Source: Corynespora cassiicola
Taxonomy: Eukaryota > Ascomycota > Dothideomycetes > Pleosporales > Corynesporascaceae
Length of the DNA: 64,000 nucleotides
Assembly (NCBI GenBank): GCA_022059125.1
Contig: JAEUWY010000019.1
Span: forward strand, 620,001 to 684,000
Direction: 5' to 3'
Shown: piece by piece, positions 34,101 to 44,759 of the stretch
Numbering within the stretch: the stretch's first letter is position 1
Layout: each line of letters starts with the position of its first letter
Notes under the pieces: generated by a model
Told to the model about the DNA's origin: nothing
The model's database searches: none
Seen by the model: the letters and a program-made list of their open reading frames with translations, nothing else
Program-made: the position numbers and the translations under genes

Positions 34101-37100
34101 ACCGTCTTCCTCATGGCAGGCGATGTCCCCGACAGATACGGATGCACTGACTGAATAGCCCACAACGTATCCTTTGGTACGTCCGGCTTGATTCAGGCCA
34201 TCCATCAACCCTGCAAGGAGCTTGATAATTGTCTTTTGCATGTCTTCTTTGCTGGCCAGGTAACCGATGTACCGTTTCAGCAGAGATCGAAACTGTGGCC
34301 ATTCTAACCATTGGGAAAGAGCTGATATGGTCCTGATCGACTCTCCTGCCAGATTGTTTGCAGACTCGTCTTCGGCCTTGTTGAATATAAAATGCTCTAC
34401 CAGGGGGATCAAAAAGTGATAGATGTTGACGCCCTGGAGGTCAGCGGCATTGGAGGCTAGTCTGCGAAGAGCACGCAATCGACGATGGCCTTGTATATGA
34501 AGCACGTTACCGAAGAATGAGGACTCCTCTTCGGCTGAAAGGAGCACATGCAGGTCGGCAATCGGAGGCCAGTCCGGATAGGCATGTACCAGCTGAGAAA
34601 GTACGGCCAAGAATTCCACGCGTACAAGCTCTGAAGCTTCTCGCATTCCATGCTGTATACTTGGGAGAACAGCATCAGAGAGCAAGCTCTTGAAGCTCTC
34701 TTTTCCGATCGATGCTTGAATAAATCGGCGGAGAGAGAGGGATGCATTTATACGAATGCTCAGCTCATCATTATCCTTGATGTAAAAAAGCATGTTGTAT
34801 ATCAGAGGTTTCCATTGCGTGATGGTGAAAGACGTGTACCGCTCGTCATTGATGGTGTTGAATGCAGCCAAACGGCGATCAAAGTCCGGTTCATCTAGCC
34901 TAGATGCCGAAAAGGCATTCAAATCTTGGCAAAGTTTCGCCATAATCTGCAAGTCTGTTTCGTATTCGGAGAGTTCCTGTACAATTCTGCAGAGGATGTC
35001 GCGAGTTGTTCGATCTTGGGAATGAGAGAAAAGCGAGCAGACCGAATCGAAGAGGACAGGGAACAGTTCTTTCAAATCCTCGCTGTCACAGCGGGGGATG
35101 AATTCCAGCAGTATCTTTAACAATCCAAGTTTAGTGTGGGCGTTTACGCGTTTGGATGGCTGCCGGAGAAGGAAAGTCGCAATGTCAATCATCCTACGCG
35201 TCTCCAAAGAGCCTGCTACATGAGGAGCCAACTCTGCAACAGTGTGAACCCCAGATTCGAGAAGATCCTTCCCAGGACTTTTTTGTAGGAGATCACCGAC
35301 ACGAGATAGTATTGCATCTGTGTAAGGAGATAACACCATGGAGTATGTGCGGTTCCTCGATAGTCTAGCTCCAGTGGTTTCGCCAGTAGCATCAACAAGA
35401 GCGATCAGATTTCGAATCACATCGTCAAGAACGAATCGCTTGACTTCCTCCTTAGCGGATGGAACCAGAAGACAGTCGATAATCTTGGAGAGGACATCTG
35501 AGTTGTATTCTACCAGGAAGTGGGCAGCAAAGGGCGACTTGGACCAGGCGGAAAAGAGCCGAAGAAGGCCGGAAACGGATTGAGCGGTTTCGATGGGAAA
35601 GTGCTGGAGCCTAGGATTCACAACCTCTTGAATAATCACCTGGGCAAAGCTATCCCAAGCAAATTCCGGATAGCTTTCGAATAAGATGGTCAAAGAATGG
35701 AGAGCGCGTTGCCTGATAGTCTTGAACATGGAAACCTGGACGTTTTGACTGCCTGCGGACTGATCTTCCGGTGATGTTTGACTGGAGGACAAAGAACGGA
35801 CAGCCCTGATGAGGCAGTAGAGGAGCGGCTCGACAATAGCAGGTGCAAGGGCTGACAAAGAATTCCTCAAGATACTGAGCATGTCCTCCAGCATGTTCAG
35901 CAAACCAACTTGTTTCCGGGCACTAATCAGCTCCTTGTTGATATCAGCCTCCTTCAATTCCCCATTCGAAAGAAGAGAGATATTGTTCAGCGGACCAAGT
36001 GCAATGCTCAGAAATTGATGCAGTGTAGTATCTCCATATCGAGTCAAGGCAACAAAGACTGCCTTTCGTTTCGCTTCCAACCCTTTCTTTCCGCTGATGA
36101 CTCGTCCGTACAGCAAGCGAAGTAGAACGGGCAGCAACTGCTCGCGATGGTGTTCCTTGATCGTGCTCTCTTCTCGATCGACGCTCAGGAATACTGTCAG
36201 TAAGTCATGGAATCGAGCATCGTCCAGTAGATTGAACAAATTCTCCTTGTACTCAGAGACGGCCGGCTCTTTCCAGCTTACGATTCCTGTAAGGGCCAAT
36301 TTTTGTATCTCCACATCGCCATTTCCCACGAGGACTAGAAATGCGTTGTACACATCTGCGGATCGAGACAGTCCCTTCAGGTTGGTGAATTGGGAGAACA
36401 GGGAAAGCAATGCTTTTTGGTCTTTTCTGGTCCATCGCATGGGCGATAGGTCCTGGTCTTCATCCTCAGGGGTGTCGCTCACGCGTTGATCCAGTGCCCA
36501 GTCAAGGAGGAAAGGAACCAGGTAACGAGCTCTTTGCTCTGCTACTTTTGGCAACGCGTTCAGCACGCGGAGAGCCTGGCTCCGGCTGAAAGTGTTGGTA
36601 AATGGCATGATGGCATGGTGCGCTTCAAACGCAAGACTGAGCTGCTCACAGAGACCGCTCGAGTCAGCCAAATGCTTGGAAAAAGAGTCCTTGAGTCGCA
36701 TAATGTTGGTGCATTCAAACTCTGATGCGTATCGGCGTTTCTCCGGTTCAAGCATATTGCCAGCAAAAGGAGAATGTACCTCGGGCTCGCGAAGCCATTC
36801 AAATGCAACCCGCAAAACGTGATCTTTCCCTTCATCTTTTGTGCTTTCGCACATTGACTGGAGTGCAGAACATGCATCTTTCCATACCGATGTCAATCTG
36901 ACATGCAGCAAGCCAAAACAGAAGGTAGGCAAAGCTTCCCCAACCCACTCGTCATTGCATGTTTTTGGATACTCTTCGGCAAGCTTCATGATTCGCATGG
37001 CGATAGATCGTTGGTTCTCCAGGTTAGGTGGCGTCTGTTCAATCATCATAGCTGTGTTAATAATGTTGTGGAGTTCCTCGGTTCTGCCAGCGATAACCTC

Positions 37101-39092
37101 AAGGATGCCCAGGGCAGCAAGTCGCATGTCATGTGAGGGCGAGCCTAGGCACTGCATAAGTGCCTGCTTGAAAGGTTCCTTAGCCGACGGTTCCAGCTGA
37201 AGCCGAGTCTTGTCCTTCTCAGCAAGAGAGAGCAAACTCTCCCAGTAGTTCAGCAAATGACCATAAAGCCCCGCTACTTTGCACAAGGAGGGCCATAGGT
37301 TCATAAGTGGTTCTTGCAAATCACTATCTTGAACCAAATACTGAAAACCATTCCCAAGCGCCAGTTTGTCGTCCGTTGAGGGCGTTGTTCCGTCATTCTT
37401 GGATATTGCACGTTGGAGTGCTTCGTAAAGATGTTTCGAGATTTTGCGCTTGGTTTCTGGGGAAGGGACGAGAACTTCCATGGCTTTGAGTATAATGTTA
37501 CATTCGTATGAGATTTTAGCCAGGTCTTCATCTGAGTGGCAGGACTTGCTTAGTTCTTCAAAAGGATGGGCCATGATGTCCTGCCAGCGAGCTGAAGGTT
37601 GTATTGAACTTCCCAATATGGAACTGTTGCGGAAGAGTGATGGCAGAACTAGGCAAAGTTCAGTGCCGTACTCATGAGCTTTCTGGGAGATGAATCTGCG
37701 TATTGTCAGCAAAAGTTTAGCGGGCAAAAATGGGCGGGGTTGTTACCTCTTCAAATATGGAAGCAGAAGTGTTTTGAACCTTTCCGCACCGAGATCTGAA
37801 AATAAGTTGCAGAACGATAAAAAATATTGTTCCCAAGTGCCGCTTGACAAGGCCTCTATGAGCTGTATGTGGAGAATAGCAGTATCCATGGGGCAGTATT
37901 GGAAAACGGTTGCCACCAAAGAGATGAAGTCGTGTAAACTGGCTTCATCCAGACCATCCACGTTAGCCGATAGTGCTTCTAGAGATTGAAGCACGGGTTG
38001 CCACTCTGCAATGCGTGAACCCCTTCGCACACCACAGGCAACGAGAAGAATCCGAGAGGATAAGCCAAAACATGCCGTGCATGATGCGCTGTCTTTTGTT
38101 TGAACCAGCAGAATGTCCAAGAGTGGAGCAAAATTCTCCGCGTCGGTATGGTGGATGATAGCTGTGATGGCGCCGACGGTTATAGGTTCCAGAGGCGGCA
38201 CACGGTAATTTGCATAATCCTCGTGGTATGTCTGAGCTAGTAGCTCTTGCAGGACCGCAGCAGCACTCGAATGAAGACCTCGCTGGACACCTTTCATGGA
38301 GTCTACAAAGAGAGCTAGCAGGCCATGCTGGAATTCGTACTCTTTGCCGGAGCCTTGGGTTTCTTCCACGTGGGTTGAAATGTGCCTGGTTATCAACCTG
38401 AGCGGCGTCTTATCTCTGGAATAGGCTGCGCCGGCCTTGCGAACAAGAAAACTCAAGGATTCGGCGGCAAAACGAGTCACAAAGCTCTTCTGGTGGTCTT
38501 TGCCGAGTAATGGGGCCATCAAGTCGAAGAGGGGCCTCAGGTCTGGGACCAATAGCCTGGACAAATACTTGAAGAGCCAAGCGAGACATGTAAATGCCCA
38601 CTCGATCACCTCAACATCGTGATGCTTCGCAGCCACATGCGCCACAGTCCTGACGGCTTGTTCGAAGTGTTTTTCAAAGCGAACCCCAAGGTCATGGGCA
38701 AAGTGGGCCATGAGGCTCAACAGTGGCTCTTCACTATGTTTGTCGCCTTTTCCGATGTATTCTACGAGAAGTTCGAGGATGCGATCGCTGTGGTGGAGGA
38801 CCTGCGGGAGGCTTTCGCATAGCGGTGCAGCTTGACGTGCAAAAGCAGTGAAGACCTCAGAGATATTGAGATCCCGCCATTCGAGGAGCGAGTCCCTGAA
38901 GTACGAGAAGGTGGTGTCGAGCTCGGCATCGTCGAGAATAGCACTGCGGCCGCGGCGGACAGGCTCGATTTTGAGCTTTGCGATGCGCTGGGAGAAGGAT
39001 TCAAAGACATGTCTGCGCGACGAAGCGGTGCCGCCTTTGGTCTTCTTGGGGGGGCGCGTTTTGGCAGCGGGGCCTCGCGACATGGCGGCCAT
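31158..39092 (-). CDS. UTP20: UTP20, U3 snoRNP/SSU processome component
   Basis: Very large HEAT-repeat protein of the small-subunit processome, needed for 18S rRNA maturation in the nucleolus. Exon 1 is 39092-37747, the intron 37696-37746 (51 bp, gtaaca...acgcag), and exon 2 is 37695-31158; 2627 residues (yeast 2493, human 2785). The join restores LLPYLKRFISQKAHEYG. The N-terminus is basic, followed by HVFESFSQRIAKLKI, typical of the family. A DRIM-domain stretch lies near YLVPFLLDWALDQRV. The protein ends in a Lys/Arg-rich nucleolar-type tail (EKKRRHEVGKQRRKEK). The start at 39092 is preferred; in-frame upstream ATGs have poor sequence. It is head to head with DRN1. Confidence 0.94.
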
Positions 39093-39331
39093 GGCTTGTG
39101 TTCTGCAGCGGCAGTCGAGTGGGACGAGGGCAGAGAGTCGCAGAGAGTCGTAAAGTCGCAGAATCGCCATTCCATCTCCACATATTTTTTTGGTGCCAAG
39201 ATTTCGCGGGCGCGGATCCAACTCACCGACCGCCGACGCGCCGACACGGCCCGTGCGCCAGACCTCAAAAGTTCCCGGCGTGCCAGTCTTGCGCCTCGTG
39301 CCCTGTCGCCAGATCAGCTCGCCATCGTACT
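39093..39331. promoter_or_regulatory. Shared divergent promoter region UTP20/DRN1
   Basis: A gap of 239 bp separates the start codons of two RNA-processing genes. An 8-bp direct repeat cagagagtcg/cagagagtcg occurs at about 39128-39148. No TATA box was seen. Confidence 0.45.
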
Positions 39332-41029
39332 ATGGCATCTAAGATGTGAGTATGTGTTTCAACGTGGATCTTGTGCCCTGTAACGTATATGAGCCAAGCT
39401 GACATGCCCACCAGTGTGGTAGTAGGCGACGTAGACGGTCATTATCCTGCCGTCTTCCAGAAGCTTTCCTCCCTCCATGCAAAGAACGCCTTTGCCTTTG
39501 CCATTGTAGCAGGCAATCTATTTGCCAGCCCTTTGCTTGCAACAGAAGGAGACGAAGCAAATGTGCAGGCACTCATCAGCGGCAAGATCCATGTTCCCTT
39601 CACCACCTATTTTGCTCTGGGCAGTTATCCCCTCCCTTCTGCCATTGCGGAAAAGCTAGACTCATCCGATGGCGAAGTCTGCCATAATCTACTGTTCCTC
39701 GGCAAAAGGACTACCATGAAAACCTCTGAAGGCGTCCGCATCGTTGCCCTCGGTGGCGTGCTGGACTCTAATATCATTGCCGGGCAGTCACGGGACAAAT
39801 ATCTACCATACTACAGCGAGACAGATGCAAAAGTCCTCCGAGGAGCGTCCAACGCTGACATTCTCATCACGACTGAATGGCCAGAAGGCATTCAAAAGAG
39901 ATCAAAGGTCGACTTCAGTCCCGAAAAGCAACCACAGTCGCAGCAATGCCTCGCTGATCTCGACGCTACCCTTAAACCTAGGTATCATTTTTCCACTTCG
40001 GGGAGTACTTTCTACGAACGAGAGCCTTTTTTCCATCCGCCTAGCGATGAGACCGAAGGCCTCTACCCCGTCACACGCTTCATTAGCTTGGCGTCGTACG
40101 GTAACCTCAACAAGCAGAAGTGGATATATGCCTTTTCCCTGGACCCAACTGCAAGCCATCCCATATCGCCCCCTTCTGGCTCGACGGCCAGTCCTGTCTT
40201 CTTCTCGGAGCGGAAACGACAGGCACCGACACATGGCGAATCAAGTCTTATCTACGACGACGGAAGTCGCGGGCGGCGACCAAACAAGCGCCGTCGAGGA
40301 GAGCACCGAGGCCCAATCCAAGCGTCGGAATGCTTTTTCTGTCTTTCCAACCAAAACATTGCAACGCACCTGGTAGCTTCGATTGGCGAGAATTCGTACC
40401 TGACGACGGCCAAAGGGCCCCTCTCGGAATCATCGACGTTCCCAGAACTAGGGTTCCCGGGCCACGTGCTGATGATACCGTTTACGCATCAGCCCACGCT
40501 GGCAGCGATGGAGGAGCAGGATCGACAGGCAACTTATGCCGAGATGCAGAAGTACAGGACGGCAATGAACAGCATGCTGAAGTCAGTGGGCGGCGAGCAG
40601 TACGGCTCGGTCACGTGGGAAGTCAGCAAGTCAAGCCTTCCGCACACGCATTGGCAGTACATGCCTGTCCCGGCAGATCTCATCCGAAAGGGCCTGGTCG
40701 AGGCGGCCTTCAGAGCCCTGGCGGAGAATCTCCGCTGGCCGTCTTTGAGCAAGGAGGACGTGGGCGACGGATTTCAGGAGACGGGCGATTTCTTCCGGGT
40801 GTTGCTGTGGGAGCCCAGTGGCGGGGAGGGGGGCAGCGTCAGTCTGGTCATGCGGTTCGACGAGAAGATCCGTTTCCACAACCAGTTCGGCAGGGAGGTT
40901 CTGGCGAAGCTCCTGAGACTCGACAAGAGGCTGGACTGGCGAGACTGCGGGCAGACGCAGCAAGAAGAAGAACGGGATGTGGCAAAGTTCAAGGAGGCAT
41001 TCGGGGCGTTTGATTTCGCGGCAGACTAG
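39332..41029 (+). CDS. DRN1: CWF19-like protein (DRN1/CWF19L1), lariat debranching regulator
   Basis: Homologue of yeast Drn1 and human CWF19L1, which associate with the debranching enzyme and late spliceosome. Exon 1 has only 14 nt (39332-39345, MASK and part of Ile). The intron is 39346-39414 (69 bp, with a GCTGAC branch site) and exon 2 is 39415-41029; 542 residues. The start reads MASKIVVVGDVDGHYPAVF, the expected N-terminal metallophosphatase-like fold. The CwfJ C-terminal domain 1 begins ECFFCLSNQNIATHLVASIG. The HIT-like histidines are in LPHTHWQYMPVP, and CwfJ domain 2 follows. A basic patch (RGRRPNKRRRGEHRG) separates the halves. Without the tiny first exon the gene would appear to start wrongly at 39371. 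Confidence 0.92.
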
Positions 41030-42357
41030 GCTTGGCCGACAGGCAGGCAGATGTGCTGGGCTGTAGCGAACAGTTAGCAAGCAATACGAATGTCGGGCCC
41101 TCGTGCGTTGTGCCTCTGTGCGAAGCACGCCCGTGCCGTCTGGTGTGGTCTTTGCTGCGGTGCCTGGCAGGACTCGGCCGACAGCGACACAGAACTACTC
41201 AAAACGGAATGTGCAAGAAGTGCCGTGGAATACTCAGCTAAGGGCTCGGCGGCAGGCTAACGAGGGCTTGGTTAGCACGTGCGGGGAAGGTGGTCCATGG
41301 CAGCTCCGTGGGCCGGGCATCAAGATGTGGCAGAGAAGGCATCTGGGGAGGTTTTGTGCTGGCTGCGGCGGCATGCACATGGGACAGGATGGGCCGTGTC
41401 TGGGAGGGTGAATGCTCGCGTCTTGGCGTTGCCTCTTCGAGCCAAGAGAGACGTCTGGCTGTAGCTGCTCCAGGGCTAGCAGCTTGGCAGGGCCAGGCCA
41501 CGTGACGGGCAGCCGGCTGCGCGGTGCCTGTGCCTGCGTCAGCGACGTCGCCCGCGGGCAGCTGGGCTGGGTCTGGCGGATCAAGACAGCCGGGCAAGGC
41601 AAGCGTCGGCGGAACTGGCTGCGCACGTGGGCGATTGTGCGCTGAGGAACGGCCAGGACGGCCGGCGACCCAGGTGGGTACCACCTATACCACTGGCCAC
41701 CACCGGCCACCACCACTCGCCATCACCACCATCCTCACCACCACGCAGCCGCACGCCGCCCGTCGATTCGCTCCGCCCGGCGGGCTCTCTTCCTGGCGGT
41801 TTCCTGGCGGTCGGTCCCGCCGTCTCACATACAGCATACAGGGCCAGCAGCCATTGCGATCTACATGGACCACATCCCCCCGCCGCCAATGGGACGCCGC
41901 GATAAGAGCACTCGGCCTCCCCTCCACCGCCGCCCCCGCCACGCCCGCAGCGCCCGCGGTGCAATCTTCGGCAGCACCCAGTCAGCGCCCCGAGTGCTGC
42001 ACGTAGGCCGGTCCCGAGGCCCTGTAGGGAAGCTACTTGGCCAGCGAGGGGATCTCCAGGCACACTCGCAGCCCTGTGCAGGCATGCGCACCTTGGCCTG
42101 CGCCTTCGACCTTCCGCTTCGGTGCTGTGTAGAGCGATGTCGCAGCCAGCTGTTGTGTAGTGCGGGCGAGCTGCCAGTCGATGGCCCAGTCCGCCAGCCC
42201 GTGGCCCTTATCGTTGGCATGGACGCTGTCTTCCGTGTCTGTACAAACCTCCGGCCCCTCGTGGTATATAAGGACTGTGGCGAGGATCGTCGTACCGTGT
42301 CCATCCTGCAGCCCGGCTTCCTTTGACTCCCGTATCCCATCCTCCTTCTCCGCCGCC
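41030..42357. other. 1.3-kb GC-rich intergenic region
   Basis: Open frames of 60-160 codons overlap on both strands without motifs, as expected for GC-rich DNA. A cca/cac-rich stretch lies at 41685-41745. The right end is the promoter of the nuclease gene, with a TATA-like tatataa at about 42263-42269, some 90 bp before its ATG. No RNA gene was seen. Confidence 0.45.
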
Positions 42358-43092
42358 ATGAAGTGCCTCCTCCTTGCTCTGGCCTCCACCGCCCTGGTGT
42401 CCGCCCTCCCCGCTCCGCTTGTGCCTCGCGCCCCTCCCGGCATCCCCACCACCTCGGCCGCCAGGTCCCAGCTTGCTGGCCTCACCGTCGCTGCCCAGGG
42501 CCCTCAGACCGGCTACTCCCGTGATCTGTTCCCCCACTGGATCACCCAGAGCGGAAGCTGCAACACGCGCGAGGTGGTCCTCGCCCGCGACGGCACCGGC
42601 GTTGTCCAGGACTCGTCCTGCGCCGCCACCTCGGGAACCTGGCGCTCGCCCTTCGACGGCGCCACCTGGACCGCTGCTAGCGACGTCGACATTGACCACA
42701 TGGTTCCTCTCTCCAATGCTTGGAAGGTATGGGCAGCCGTGTACCTACTACATCTGTGCACAAAGACACTGTGCTAACTGCCTGCAGTCTGGAGCCGCAT
42801 CCTGGACCACGTCCCGCCGCCAGGCATTTGCCAACGACTTGACCAACCCTCAGCTGATTGCTGTGACGGACAACGTTAACCAGTCCAAGGGTGACAAGGG
42901 CCCGGAAGACTGGAAGCCGCCGCTCAGTACGCCATGCCCCGCCTCATCCTACGAGAATGCCACACTGACTAGCCTACAGCCTCGTACTACTGCACCTATG
43001 CTAAGATGTGGGTAAGGGTCAAGAGCGTGTACTCTTTGACCATTACCAGCGCTGAGAAGAGTGCGCTTACGAGCATGTTGGACACTTGCTAG
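42358..43092 (+). CDS. Secreted HNH-type nuclease (DUF1524/GmrSD C-terminal domain)
   Basis: Probable extracellular nuclease used for nucleic-acid scavenging. Exons are 42358-42726, 42788-42926 and 42980-43092; the introns are 61 and 53 bp, and the second has a CTGAC branch site. The joins give 206 residues. A signal peptide (MKCLLLALASTALVSA) is followed by a short propeptide ending in an Arg (PLVPRAPPG). The DUF1524 HNH core is visible as DVDIDHMVPLSNAW, where the first catalytic His lies. Then come ANDLTNPQLIAVTDNVNQSK, with the Asn, and GPEDWKPPL followed by SYYCTYAKMWV, the typical C-terminal part. The cysteines suggest disulfides of a secreted protein. Intracellular relatives in bacteria are restriction proteins, but the fungal secreted group is well known. 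Confidence 0.9.
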
Positions 43093-43822
43093 TTCCTGGA
43101 TTGATCGGCTAGAACCTGCTAAGCTGTCTGCTGCTGTCTGTCCACCACACTTTGACACTCTGTTACATCTACCACGAGTGTTATTAAGAATAGTTATAAA
43201 CTACACAATCGTAAATATAATGCCAAGTAGTGTATATGATGATTTGTATGTGTGTGAATTCAAGGCATATGTTCCACATTGTTTCCTTAACATACATATA
43301 GGCTAAGCAGTGGGGAAAAATAAAATGGTCCGTTGGCGCGCAGCCCTGTAGCAATTGTCAAGCGACTTGTAGCGAGCCCATGTAGGAATGTGGGAGGGCA
43401 TGGATGGTAGGATGGTAGGATTTGGCCCCGCCCCCGCCCCCGCCCCCAACGCCAACAGCCGGCCTACCCCAAGTACCTCACCGACATCCATGGCTCAATC
43501 GCGTCCACTCGCATCTGCAGACCCAGTCATGGGGCTCCGCCAAGGGGCGAGGGAACCGCCGCCGAACCTCAGGGCGGAATTCCCGGACGACGAGCGGGAG
43601 CTTGCCGTCCCAGCACGGAACCTAATTTGTCAGGTATCTGCGAAACGACGAGGCCCATTTGTCAGCGGCGCCACCCCAAAGCACTTAAACGGCCTTCGCA
43701 GGTACCGTGGACGGCGAGCCACGCCCACGTGTGCAAGCAGGTGCATGTCCTAGATCCCCTCGCCATATACTATCCGATCCCTCCAACTCGACGCCGTGGC
43801 TCTCAGACCAACCCTCCGCAAC
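43093..43822. other. Intergenic region between nuclease and DsbA-like genes
   Basis: The left half, behind the nuclease stop, is AT-rich. Further right are four ccccgc-type units (about 43424-43447) and a short ggatggta duplication near 43403-43417. Nothing gene-like was found. Confidence 0.45.
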
Positions 43823-44570
43823 ATGACAAACTTCGACATCAAGATCGTGTCGGACACGGTGTGCCCGTGAGCTCCCCTCCCCCTCCTGCCCTGGCGGCAG
43901 CGCAGTCATCGTTGACCGTTGGCCCAGGTGGTGCTATGTGGGCAAAAAGAGACTGGAAAAGGCCGTCGCTGCCTACAAGGAAAATCATCCGGATTCCAAC
44001 GACACCTTTTCCATGACTTGGTACCCCTTCTACCTGCAGCCCGATGCGCCCAAGCAGGGCATCGACAAAAACAAATTCTACATCTCAAAGTTTGGCGAGG
44101 CGCGCGCCGCAATCATGTTCCAGCGTCTCGGCCAGCTCGGGCACACGGAGGGCATCAATTTCAAGTTTGGCGGCAAGACAGGAAACACTCGCGACTCGCA
44201 CCGCCTCGTCCAACTGGGCAAGACGAAAGGCCCCCAGATGCAGACCCGGGTTATTGAGGAGCTCTTTGCCGCCTACTTCGAGAACGAAAAGGACATCACC
44301 TCCAGGGACCACCTCATCGACGCAGGAGCAAAGGCTGGGCTGGACAGGTCCGAAGTAGCGGCCTGGCTCGATCAAGGCAAAGGCGGCAAAGAGGTGGACA
44401 AGGAGGTCCAGGATGCATATGCGCAGAACATCTCTGGCGTGCCCAATTTCACCATCAACGATCGCTTCGAGGTTGGGGGTGCTCAGGAGCCCGAGGCATT
44501 TTTGCAATTGTTCGAGAGGCTAAAGAGGCAAGAAGCCGCCGGCCAGCTCCCTGCGGGAAATACCTGCTAA
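43823..44570 (+). CDS. DsbA/FrnE-like thioredoxin-fold oxidoreductase
   Basis: Member of the DSBA-like thioredoxin domain family (FrnE, 2-hydroxychromene-2-carboxylate isomerase relatives). Exon 1 is 43823-43866, the intron 43867-43927 (61 bp) and exon 2 is 43928-44570; 228 residues. The active-site region reads SDTVCPWCYVGKKRLE and is rebuilt exactly across the splice, giving a CPWC motif. The helical insertion contains HRLVQLGKTKG, and the cis-Pro loop GVPNFTINDRFEVGGAQEPE is typical of the FrnE group. No targeting signal is obvious. Substrate unknown. It is the last gene before the AT-rich island; its stop lies about 190 bp from it. Confidence 0.9.
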
Positions 44571-44690
44571 GCATAGCGCTATATCCTATCAGCCCTGCTC
44601 CCGACACTCTTAGCCATGCCTGTAACTATTATGATGCTGACATATGCAGCTTAGTTAGAACACGTCTTAAAAAACTTATTAACGTAAACC

Positions 44691-44720
44691 ACAAGCGAGT
44701 CGGACACAAGCGAGTCGGAC
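44691..44720. repeat. 15-bp tandem duplication at the island border
   Basis: Two perfect copies of acaagcgagtcggac stand head to tail, followed by a GC-rich stretch (gccccctaagtgccccgccgcgggcc). They sit exactly where normal sequence changes to AT-rich RIP sequence, and may be the unmutated outer end of a repeat. Confidence 0.8.
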
Positions 44721-44759
44721 AGCCCCCTAAGTGCCCCGCCGCGGGCCACCACCCACATA

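Noticed and set aside
41032..42340. Several 60-160 codon frames between DRN1 and the nuclease gene
   Set aside because: They overlap on both strands, lack motifs and reflect high GC content.
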